Source: Lycorma delicatula (taxonomy: Eukaryota > Arthropoda > Insecta > Hemiptera > Fulgoridae). From it: a stretch of DNA of 64,000 bases. The stretch covers positions 298,954,647-299,018,646 of the forward strand of contig NC_134455.1 of the NCBI RefSeq assembly GCF_047948215.1. The letters run 5' to 3'. Under the pieces are notes generated by a model that had not been told where the DNA came from, made no database searches, and was given only the letters and a program-made list of their open reading frames with translations. Of the stretch, positions 48,822 to 58,597 are shown piece by piece. Both the position numbers and the translations under genes were made by a program. How positions within the stretch are numbered: the first letter of the stretch is position 1; every line of letters begins with the position of its first letter.

Positions 48822-49830
48822 TTTTTTTTTTTTAGTTCAACTTCATTTTTACACCACACCCCGGAACCGCACCCGCAATTTATTATTAACTCAGTTCTGA
48901 GAACTGCCATTTTGCCTCAAACTACCTCGGCAGATACCCTGGGTTCGGCTAACGACGGTCCCATGTCACCACCCAAGCAGCCAGGACTCAGTCTTCAAAT
49001 GCCATGCCACAGCGAGAGGACCTCAAAGGTATCCCCTCACCGGGACTCCGGTCTTTGAATGGCGTGCTTCTAGCGAGAGGGCGCCCGAAAAGGCCCTCTT
49101 ACCTGGACTCCGGTCTTGATACCTAACCTCAAACGAGGAACCCCAAGGGACTACAGTTTTTAATTCCTGTCGATATCATTGCAAGTCCCCTCCCGATCAT
49201 TGAAGGTGAGATGCAGCCTCCCACCCTTCCCGGACGGGGCTGTCCCTCGCAAGCACCACGTCTTTACTGCCTAGGTGAAGCCTTACACCCTCTTCTCCAG
49301 GTGCGTGCCCATGCACGTTACAGTAAGGACATAGAGCCTCTCGCCGACAGTCCTTCCGCATATGGCTAACCTCTCCGCAAATGAAGCAGTGGCCGCTTCG
49401 GTCTTAGCCACCGCTAGCTACAAGACTAGGTCTTATGTCCTATGTACCAGCAGCGGAAGCAACGATCGTCAACAGAGCGCGTCACTACCCAACAGGTCAC
49501 CATTCTATTCGAATTCAACTGTCGGCCAACAATCTGTTTGCGAGGATGGGCGGCACTGCCACCGACACCACCTGTGTTTCTCCTTAGGCTGGCCACATGG
49601 ACAATACGTCAAGTGTTACAGCCTCCTTGGTGACCTTACAAAAGTTTTTAACAAACTCTTCTTAGACGGTCAGCACTTCCACGTTCTTTACCAAGACGTG
49701 GACTCTCCGACCGCTACTTGTCACCATCACTGTGGTAAAATCTGGTTCCCCTTCGGAGATCTCCCTCTATAGCTGTTGGCAGAGAGGACCCCTGCTTCTC
49801 CTGGTTAGATCAACCCTTTGACCGATCAGA
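48822..49830 (-). pseudogene. Second gag-type element without pol, poly(A)-tailed
   Basis: The minus strand shows gag sequence TVMVTSSGRRVHVLVKNVEV (about 49720-49660), a first knuckle RCFRCWYIGHKT-stop-SC (near 49455-49415) and, after a frameshift, GHCFICGEVSHMRKDCRREA and LCPYCNVHGHAPG (about 49390-49295). A roughly 450-bp GC-rich 3' region follows. In it an AGACCGGAGTCC…CCTCTCGCT unit is repeated imperfectly two to three times (48985-49125). It ends in a minus-strand A-run at about 48822-48836. No endonuclease or RT coding is present between gag and tail. Related in layout to 43400-44560. Confidence 0.7.
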
Positions 49831-50220
49831 CGAGATCAGCATGTGACGTTCCCGCCACCTTAACAACGACGGTGAATATATACATATAGCTCTCCTGTAA
49901 ATGTAATATTCGTACTCTAACATTTATAATATATATACGTATAATATACTGAAACAAGACCAGGGTAACGGATTTCTTCCAATTAAGAAGAAAGAAACAA
50001 AATAATAATGAAAAGAAGAATATAGAATGTATGGATTCTTTCCTTAGAGTAAGAAGTCCGTTTAAAAATCTTATCCTTTTTTTTCGTAACATAAACAATA
50101 GAATCTCCAAATCTGTTATACGACCATAAAGGTTACCAGACTGGAATAAAAATTTATAGAAAACTTAAGTGCGCGGTTGATTAAAATTATTACGCTTCAA
50201 CAATTAATGGGATGAGCGGG
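49831..50220. other. Noncoding intron sequence
   Basis: No recognised feature. A 94-codon minus-strand frame has no family resemblance. Confidence 0.4.
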
Positions 50221-50243
50221 TACTGGTTCTAGAGGCAAGAGGA

Positions 50244-50512
50244 TATAAATACTGCCAGGGACCAACGAAGAGAGTCACAGTAGTTGAGGTCGTTTTGGCG
50301 CAATCATGATAACCTTACTTCACAAGCCCGAGTTTGATTCGGTTTCGGTGACGGCGATATCGTTAGTAACAACGAGTGAAGAGTACGTTACGAGCATTCC
50401 AGCTTGGAAAGTGGAGGAATGCAGGAAGTTTTTCGGTGGGTTTTTGGTAAACAGTAGTAAAAGCATTCTATTATTCGTAAAGTGTATTGTACTCGTAGTT
50501 CTATTGTAAACA
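50244..50512 (+). promoter_or_regulatory. Core-promoter-like TATA/initiator region, possible solo LTR
   Basis: TATAAATA at 50244-50251 is followed about 28 bp later by AGTCACAGTAG, close to an arthropod initiator. A GC-richer leader and a 67-codon open frame (50306-50509, beginning MITLLHKPEFDSVSVTA) follow. AATAAA-type signals occur at about 50790. This arrangement is what an LTR or a small transcription unit would show, but I found no PBS, no matching second LTR and no known protein. Treat it as a hypothesis. Confidence 0.3.
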
Positions 50513-53346
50513 AAAAATTAATGATATTTGCAGAATGTTAATTGTTTGAACTTTAGACTGTTCTATTGTTAACTTGTTAATGTAATATTAGTTTTTACCA
50601 GTCACTATAACGTTTTTAGTAAACTGGACTGTGCTCTGCGTTTTGTATTTTAACTATCATTAAAGAAATTTTGTCCTTTTTATTTCATTTACTATTTTGT
50701 TTGTTATATATACTTATTGTATTATTATTATTATTATTGTTGTTGTTGTTATTATTATCTTTATTATTATTTTTTTTTATGTCTACAGTAATAAATTGTA
50801 TTTTATAAGAAATTTTTAGTTAGTTGGTTTCTCATTATCCTGGTCAAAACGCGAACACGCAACAACACATAAGTATACATTTTAAATAGGTAATAGGTTT
50901 TATTTTTAATGTACTTTTATTTTACATCTTCATCAAATAAAAATACTTTTAAAAATGTGTAAAAATACCTAACATCATTTGAAAGGAGTGATCACTCCTA
51001 CGGGGACACTTTCAGCTTACCATTATTTTAAGCTTTTTATGCTTTCAGCTTACAAAATCCAAACTTTAGTTGATAACTGGAAATACCTGTTCTCCTTGCA
51101 ATGGTAAGTCAAGTAGACAAGTTGTAGGTAGAGCCTTCAGCCTGTAATCAAGTTCTTAACTGAAGTTTAATGCAGTGAGGAAGAAAACCATAAATCCTTC
51201 AAAGAGGATATCATCCGGATTTCCAATCAATTCCTCTAACGATAAAAATACATATCTATTAATTCCAGATAAGTTTAAGCAAACGTATTTTATGGTCAAG
51301 TTGATTTTATAAAAAAATTGGTTTCCGATTTCTTAAGAAAATATTAGAGAAAGAAAACAAATTTACTGGTACCAGTTCTGTTCCATACACTTATTAGAAT
51401 ATTGCGAAATTGAGATGGATATTCCAAAGTACGGTTATAAATACCGGGTAATTCAAAAATCACTAATTTAAAAATGTATAAAAATTTATCGAAATACCTT
51501 ACAGATTCAGTTGAGGTCTCATTTAATAGCAAAACACATCAGATTTTGACTCACGTAGTTTATTACTACCGAATTCGGCCAGTCTAAGTCTTAGTTATTT
51601 AACCTCAAATTGGAACAATATATCAGTTTTTTATATAGCATGTTAAACAAATTTCTTTCATTTAGGATAATCTGTGGATAAAAGTTGCTACAAAAATTTA
51701 GACTAAAGCACTTTTTCCTTTGAGGATCAAGGGCAAAAACAAAGACAAATGTATCTTGATAAAAGTGCCAAAAAATAGAAAAAAATTGTTTAAAATGTAC
51801 GTTATTTCAATAAATAATGCAATTACAATTAGAAATTTTTTCACTTTAAAAAGGTTTATAAATTACAAGGTTTTCTTCAGAATAGACAACATTAATTTAA
51901 AAATCGCACTGGTTTATGGAATGGGTATGCATTTTTCGGATTTACTTGAATGTTTATCCTCCATGACCTGGTTAAAATAACTCATCAGAGCTTAAAAAGT
52001 TATCCCAGTTAGCGATTGAATATGTTATCCAGAGAGATTTATATAAAAAGTATTATTTGTAGATAATTATCTCAAACTAAATCCAAATAATTTACATAAG
52101 CTCATAGGTAATCTTTTAAAGTCTGTCTTTATTAGTTTCCTAGCGCAACATTAAGCCATAAATTTTATAGAATCTATAATACATATGCTAATAGGTTTGT
52201 AAAGCTATCATCACAGTCTTTATTATATATTATATGTAAATACCATTAGAATACGGCTACGTAATTAGAAAATTTGTTCTCATGAAAAATCATATTTTCC
52301 TTGCCGTCTCTGAATAATTTTTATTGTCTTTCATAATATTTAATTAGAAAAGTATACTTAATGAAAAATCAAGACCTACATATAATTTTCCTATATTATT
52401 ACTAAAAATTATTTTTAATTGAAAAAATTAAAAAGGCTCAAAATAGAATAATTCAAATAATTCTGAGTAAAGACCGCCGGATGATAGGAGGAAAGACTAT
52501 TTTATTACTGTATCAACGGTGGCGTTGATACAGCAATATTATAATAAATCAGTATAATACAGCAATAATTCAGTAAATCTCACAAGGTTTTTGTCAGTTA
52601 ATTTTGCATTTAGAAGTATGTTCCTCAAGAAAAATAAATTTATACTAAAAAAAAAATAATTATTCTTCTAACAAGGTATAAAAATGTATTTGTTGTATTC
52701 AAATATAATTTATATGGTAGAAAGTCACTGAAAGTTTTTTCCAGTTTATATATCATCAGTGTGTTTTATTATGTTACCAAAAAAGATGAAAGATATGACT
52801 AATTATAATTTGTTTAGGAAAGAAGTATTTCGATGGTTAGCCTCTGAAACTACATCTAGACTATAAATTAATCTTAAAGCAACAAACATTTAAATCTTTT
52901 AATATATATTTTTACGTCAACCACTTTACGACGCCACTAAATATTTTTCACAATTAATAGTATTTTTATTATAAACTTTATAGTACACTGTTTTTTTGGT
53001 AATACAAACTTTGTTCTGTTTTTCTTTTATAATAAATTTAGTAATAGATATTACTTTTTAACTTTCTTTTTTTGATATAATTAATAATGTATTCTGTTCT
53101 GTGTTTATATTTTCTTTTTAATTGTTGATGTTTTTTTACTGAATATAATGGGCATAGCTGATAAGGCTTAGGGCCTTGGCGAAATCCAAATTCGTATAAT
53201 GAGGAATAAATTTTTTCTGTTCAGTTCAAAGAAAAAAAAAATTTTATTTATTAATTCTCAAAGCAACAACATGCTTATTTCCAATTATAGTCGTTTTATG
53301 GTAGATGCATTTTGTAGCGTATGAAAAATGCTAATCTTTCAGTGTT
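50513..53346. other. AT-rich noncoding intron sequence
   Basis: No gene. Contains a compound (ATT)n(GTT)n microsatellite (about 50726-50760), a perfect 16-bp palindrome AGGAGTGATCACTCCT (50984-50999) and a hairpin (52508-52517/52524-52533). Confidence 0.5.
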
Positions 53347-53490
53347 ATACTGATATGTAGAATGATAATAACAATATCATCAACCTATATTTTTACACAA
53401 AATATTTCCAGTTCGTAATTTGAGCCATTTAACATAAAACAAATTCATCGCCAAGTAAACTGTGCTGTTTTAAATTTATTATAATTAATT
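53347..53490 (+). repeat. Direct repeat, copy 1
   Basis: About 140 bp similar to 54214-54357. Shared blocks include AGAATGATAATAAC, CGTAATTTGAGCC and TTTAACATAAAACAAA. The copies lie 867 bp apart in the same orientation, just upstream of the second CUB exon. Confidence 0.85.
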
Positions 53491-54213
53491 GTTAACCAGA
53501 AAATATATCTCACAAGTGTAGTTTTTCGTATAAAAACTAAAACTAGTTTTAGTTTAACCAAAACTACTTATATATACATAAGTAGTTTTAGGAAAGAATT
53601 TAATATTAGTTAATTAATGATGAACAGTGATTACCATTAACCTCTTTGGTAAGTGGTACTGTCTCAGTCTTTAATCTGAAAGATTTCGTCCCCAAATTCC
53701 AGTGTGGCTTGACATTTTTTTTTTTTATACATCCTCTAACTGTATTGGTCTCTGAAGTTTGTCAAAGTGGGCGTCTCGGCGCTCTGAGGAATCTCGATTT
53801 CCCCACGTGATGCCGAGAAATATTACACAATTTTCATAATTTTATTTCGATTTTTAATTAATTTTATTTGAATTGGTTAGTTACATATTTTGTGATTTAG
53901 AATGTGTTTTATTTATTTTTACCTCACTCTTGCAAAAAATTATTAACTATTTGCCAAAGAATAGTAATTAAAATTTTACGTAAGGCAAATTGGGAAAATC
54001 TGTATTCAGCATGGGAGTCAACAATGGAAAAATTTTGAGAACCACTGTTTTACTGAATTCCTAATAAAAATTTTTTTATGAAAAAAATGTCAAATTTTCT
54101 CGTTACTGTTTATTTATTATAGTAAAGCCTATACTATTGACAATTTTATAATTTCTTTGAAAAACGAGCATTTTCATCAACAAATATATATATATATAAG
54201 TACTCTATATATT

Positions 54214-54357
54214 TATCTGAAATGCAGAATGATAATAACGATATCATCAATTTATATTTCCATGTAACATATTTCCATTTCGTAATTTGAGCCGTTTAAC
54301 ATAAAACAAACTTATCGCCATGTAAACTGTTTTGTTTAAATTTCTAATAATCCTGAT
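54214..54357 (+). repeat. Direct repeat, copy 2
   Basis: Partner of 53347-53490. Several substitutions separate them, so the duplication is old or they are independent insertions of one family. Confidence 0.85.
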
Positions 54358-54517
54358 TATTTCTAATAATCTATATATATATATATATATATATCTTTTG
54401 ATGAAAAAGATATACCTGTAAAGCTATTTTATATCTTAACTAAAAAAAATAAACTGTCTTTTGCCGTAAACGTTTCGCTCAGGACAAATCTGTATTCCTA
54501 ATAATGTTTTGTTTATA

Positions 54518-54518
<1 letters not shown>

Positions 54519-54554
<36 letters not shown>
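54519..54554. repeat. (TG)n(TA)n microsatellite
   Basis: A short TG run passes into about 16 TA units. Similar TA runs lie at 54185-54198 and 54371-54393. Confidence 0.9.
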
Positions 54555-54557
<3 letters not shown>

Positions 54558-54775
54558 TTGATGGCAGTAGTTTTGGTAAATATAGTCTTTAATATTTAAA
54601 AAAATAGATTTTAGTGTCATACTAGTTTCTACGGTCTTTTATGGACGTCAGTGCATATCTATATTATAAAAATAAATAGATTGTTTCATAGCTTTCTATC
54701 CGATAAAATTTATTACCTGGTAATTTCTATTAACAATTTTAAAGTATTGTCAATGTAATTTAAATCTAATTTCAG

Positions 54776-54966
54776 GTGTGAAAGTGTGGATGCAGTAATG
54801 ATATATATGCATGTTGATGGTCGAATGGAGAAGGTTGACAGTTTTTGTGGTGCCGCACTTCCTCGGTCTGTTATGTCAAATGGACCTCGTTTACAATTAA
54901 AGTTCCACGGATTATATTCTTCAGGGCACACACGAGGATTTAAAGCTACATATTTTTTTACTGAAA
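54776..54966 (+). CDS. CUB-domain protein, internal exon (second half of CUB domain A)
   Basis: Acceptor AATTTCAG before 54776, donor GTAAGG after 54966. The first base G completes the Glu codon begun by the 22594-22780 exon. Then 63 codons read CESVDAVMIYMHVDGRMEKV, DSFCGAALPRSVMSNGPRLQ, LKFHGLYSSGHTRGFKATYF, FTE, ending with A of a split Asn codon. Cys1 and Cys24 form the second CUB disulfide pair. SVDAVMIY corresponds to the usual DYVEV-like strand, and the domain closes with GFKATYFF, the classical CUB end (GF.A.Y). Together with the upstream exon it gives one full CUB domain of about 125 residues with four cysteines. Confidence 0.92.
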
Positions 54967-55501
54967 GTAAGGCTTTCTTAGATATTTAATTTATATATTT
55001 TAAATCGTTTTTTTTTTAAATAAATTTTTTTTTTATGACTAAATAACTTGAAATAAATACTATTTAAAACTTTGTTAGCGAGAAATATTTTTTTGTTAAT
55101 ATCTTCAATCAAAAGAATAATAAAATAAAATAAAATAATATATTACTCTGAATCCATTTCTCTACTAATGATATTTCTTGCCTAACAAAATAATAAAATA
55201 ATTTTAAATTAAACCGTTTATTACAAACTTCTAGTTTGGTAAATAAAAGAAAATACGTTAAAAAAAGTTATAAAAATAACTATCTTACATAGCAAATAAC
55301 AGCTCATTTTTTCCGAACATTAATTTTTATAAAAAACTTAATTAAAATTAAATATTTGTAAAGATTTTAACATGCATTAAAATATTCCTGATTTGTTATA
55401 TTTGTCATATAAAATTGTCATTGACTATATTAATAATAAAATAAAAACTTTTGTAATTAACTTTTGTTAAAACTTAGATTTCCATCATTATGTTCGTCAA
55501 G

Positions 55502-55512
55502 ACTTGTCTATT
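55502..55512. repeat. Target-site duplication, left copy
   Basis: ACTTGTCTATT, identical to 55637-55647. Confidence 0.85.
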
Positions 55513-55636
55513 TTTTTCCCTACCTCCCGGAACCAGACCTCCAATTAAGCACGAACACGGTTCCGGAGGTGCCTTTGCCTCTAGTCGCCAGACGAGGGAA
55601 ATGCCGGGCCCGGCTTTGCCGTTCCCGGCCTTCATC
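55513..55636 (-). mobile_element. Short GC-rich retroposon with 11-bp TSD
   Basis: 124 bp bounded by ACTTGTCTATT on both sides (55502-55512 and 55637-55647), starting with a T-run, which is the A-tail of a minus-strand insertion. The body is GC-rich in an AT-rich intron and carries GGGAACGGCAAAGCCGGGCC on the minus strand, similar to motifs at 43506-43525 (-) and 58409-58427 (+). It is interpreted as a 5'-truncated non-LTR or derived element. Two overlapping open frames through it are incidental. Confidence 0.85.
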
Positions 55637-55647
55637 ACTTGTCTATT
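55637..55647. repeat. Target-site duplication, right copy
   Basis: ACTTGTCTATT. Confidence 0.85.
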
Positions 55648-57088
55648 GTACAATCAATACTACACGTTAGAGAAAAAATTCAAAAAATTGTATCTTATTT
55701 CCTAAACATCGAAGTTTTGGGTAAGACATCACGTATACAGATAACAAGGCGTAAAATCACGTTTGCTGCGGTTAATGAAAGAACAGCCTGATCTATTTTT
55801 TGTTGTTTCAACAAAATAATGTGTAAAATATATTATAAAAAAATGAAAATACTGTTATATTAGATGTAAAGTGATATTTTTACTATAATTATTTAGAAAA
55901 TTAAAACGATTCTTTTTACATTTTTTTTTTTTTTTTTTTGTAGTATAATAATTTATTACATACTTTCTTTCTAAAATTTAAAATATATTACTCGGCTTCT
56001 TTAGGATACTACAGATTACACGTATGATATGTACGTAAATTATACCTGCACAACTAAATGTTATTTATTTTATTTACTATGTTTATAATATGAGAATTTA
56101 TATTTTTCACAATGTTAATTTATAATTTTTATAAAGTTTAACTACAATTTTTATACTTTGTATAAAGCATTTTGTTATAAAAATAAACTTAGAAAATTCA
56201 TTGCCATAAATTATTTTTATATATTCAGGAATTACAACCAAAAAGATTAATGTTACAAATACTCTATCTTTTTAAATAGAATAAGTTATTTCTTTTATAA
56301 AAAAAATAACATATAAGTGTGTTTTATTATCATTTTTTTAATAAATAAATTTCCAAAAATATCAAAGAAAATTATGTTATAAAAATTCCCTTATTCCGGT
56401 AGTTTAGTTTTATAATAATTTAATTTAATTATGTCTTCTAATATGTATACTTGATTTACAAATTGTTATAAATTTGGTCTTTTATAGTTTTAAATTATTT
56501 CTGATCCCTATTTTGAATTAATACAGAATAACTAATTAATTTTATTTTAATTATTTGATAACAATATCCAACACCGATGTTAATTGTACTTAATTGTTAC
56601 TGCGTTCAACACGTGCTGTTCTGTTTTACGCTTGAAATTTTATCTTGAACAAATAGTTGAACAATTTCTGTATATTAATAATTTACAGAAACCTTTGCGA
56701 TTAGAATCTGGTGAAGAATAGCAGCAATAGCAGTATCAATATAAAATTCTGGTGCATCAATAACAGTAATATACGCTTTAATGTTATTTTACATAATGAC
56801 ATAGTTGTTGATATTACTTTCACGTTCATACAAACGGAAATGGAAACGCATAATTATCGTATATCTATTGTAATTCCATAAATCAACTGTCCAGTCACTT
56901 TGTATTGTTTTTAACATTTTCAGAATAAATTAATTAAGTCTATATTTGTTTTTGTCAAGATTTTATTTCAATGCAAAATTACTTAGTTGTAATTAAAGCA
57001 AAACAAAAAGTTATTAACATACAACTAAAAAGTATTAAATAAAATATACATATTTTTTACGATAGTAATGAAATAAATATTATTTCAG

Positions 57089-57296
57089 ATTTTGGTTTCA
57101 TCTGGGGACGACAACTTCCAGACTACACATGTGGTTTCTCTTTCAATAGTACAGTGGCACGTACAGGAATTATCCAGAGCCCTAATTTTCCAGGAAACTA
57201 CCCTCGGGATACGGAATGCCATTACTTTTTTTACGGTGAGCCTTATCAGCGTGTGCGTCTTCATTTTTTATACTTCGATGTAGAAGGAGTGCAGCC
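57089..57296 (+). CDS. CUB-domain protein, internal exon (first half of CUB domain B)
   Basis: Acceptor ATTATTTCAG before 57089 and a perfect donor GTAAGT after 57296. Two bases complete an Asn codon, then 68 codons read FGFIWGRQLPDYTCGFSFNS, TVARTGIIQSPNFPGNYPRD, TECHYFFYGEPYQRVRLHFL, YFDVEGVQ, ending with CC of a split Pro codon. CUB hallmarks are CGFSF, the SPNFPGNYPRDTEC motif, CHYFFYG, and RVRLHFLYFDVEGV. An N-glycosylation sequon (NST) is present. The next exon, expected to begin with the third cysteine and a DYVEF-type strand, was not found before position 64000. The linker FGFIWGRQLPDYT joins domains A and B. Neighbouring exons in phase make this the strongest host-gene call in the window. 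Confidence 0.93.
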
Positions 57297-58179
57297 GTAA
57301 GTTTTTATCATATTTGATTGATAATAGTGATATTGTAGTGGAAAATAATTTTAAAAATCGCTATTACTTTTTAAGGTAATGTTAAATGAAGTTTAATTAA
57401 TATAATTTTCATTAGCTATAATAATTACATTATTCTGTGAATTGCTTCTATGACTTCCCAATATTCTGACTAAGAAATAATATTAATTTATGAAGTATAA
57501 CAAATATTTTCAGAAACTTAATTCAGTTTACTTCTTAAACAAATAATTTTATTTGAATTTTACAGAATAAAATTTTCCCCTTAAACAATTTTTTTTTGTA
57601 ATTTATAATCAAAAAATTCCCAACCGGGAAACTCAATAGTCGAAGGAACATTTTATTAAAACCATACTTCTAGTGGATTTTTATCTATAAACAATAGGAA
57701 TCCTAAAAATTCAACTACTGCAACTGTCTAAATAATTTAGTAGAAATTTTAGATGATCTGCTCTTACTCATCAGCTTACCGATCATATGTAGCAGACATG
57801 TCATTCTGAAAAAATTTAGTAAACAGCGTCATAAATCTATACCGGCTAGAATGCCTTGATACTACAGTTTTGAACAAGCTAGACTATATTGCATGTCATA
57901 TAATATTAAAATTTTATACTCTGAGTTAAAAAAAAAATTATGTTATTGATTAAAATATAAAAATTAATAATTAATTATATAATGAAATTATTGCTATGAG
58001 TAGCAATTTTGTATAAAATTTTAATTAACAGCACTTCGTGGTGTGGCAACGGACCCAGAATTAAGAAATCAGTAATAAAATCATTAATCGATCCTTAAAA
58101 TATTAACTCCGTTTATAATAATTGTCTTATTTGTTAACTATTTTCCCACAACTGCCGAAAAAAAGAGTGTAATGTATTT
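57297..58179. other. AT-rich intron sequence
   Basis: Starts with the GTAAGT donor. No further exon is visible. Confidence 0.5.
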
Positions 58180-58210
58180 AGGGTGTTTGTATGTATGTTT
58201 GCAGCAGCCC

Positions 58211-58222
58211 AAAGGCTGAACC
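58211..58222. repeat. Target-site duplication, left copy
   Basis: AAAGGCTGAACC, identical to 58586-58597. It lies inside the dispersed repeat also seen at 32125-32245. Confidence 0.85.
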
Positions 58223-58585
58223 TTAGGGCTGGCTCGGGGATGAGGGACAGCCCTCTGCTTGCAAGAGTGGGCGATAACGATGAGTCATCAGGACTCTCGC
58301 AACCTTGAGCGAAAAAGACGGAGTTCAAGCGGGGATATTCCGCCCAGAGTGCCCCCGTTAAAGGCATTTGCATAAAAACCAAGTCCCAGCTCCCGAAGTG
58401 TAGACCCAGGGACGGTATAGCCGGGCCTGGTGGATCCTACTGTAGGGGTTTGAGGCGGGCGCAAAGTAAGATCCGACCGGCGGGCCGAAATGTGGAGTCC
58501 CGTTAGAGTAAAGGACACTCCTCCTCCCCTGGGCTGTGTAATACTTAACTGCAGGATTCGGCCCACTGGAGAAGAAAGAAAAAAA
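58223..58585 (+). mobile_element. GC-rich retroposon (363 bp) with 12-bp TSD, nested in another repeat
   Basis: It begins TTAGGGCTGGCTCGGGGATG, ends in AGAAGAAAGAAAAAA, and is flanked by AAAGGCTGAACC on both sides, so it is a + strand insertion with a poly(A) tail. It splits the dispersed repeat related to 32125-32245, which gives the order of events. It carries GGGACGGTATAGCCGGGCC (58409-58427), a block shared with the 3' region of the gag-type element at 43400 and with 55513-55636. Open frames on the minus strand (58134-58566) are shadows. Likely the 3' end of an R1/Jockey-like family or a nonautonomous derivative. Confidence 0.85.
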
Positions 58586-58597
58586 AAAGGCTGAACC
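58586..58597. repeat. Target-site duplication, right copy
   Basis: AAAGGCTGAACC. Confidence 0.85.

Larger units (their letters stand above)
22781..54775 (+). other. Giant (32-kb) intron of the CUB gene
   Basis: The GT donor at 22781 and AG acceptor at 54774-54775 are the nearest sites that join two halves of one CUB domain in phase. The interior contains only transposon remnants, microsatellites and AT-rich DNA. I saw no further CUB-like exon in it. It is inferred to be a single intron. An alternatively spliced small exon cannot be excluded. Confidence 0.75.
54967..57088 (+). other. Second intron of the CUB gene (2.1 kb)
   Basis: GT-AG intron in phase 1. AT-rich. It contains a small retroposon (55513-55636) and no exon-like sequence. 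Confidence 0.85.

Noticed and set aside
58134..58566. Minus-strand frames of 82 and 92 codons
   Set aside because: They lie within a GC-rich retroposon whose TSD and A-tail show it is a + strand insertion. No protein family resemblance.
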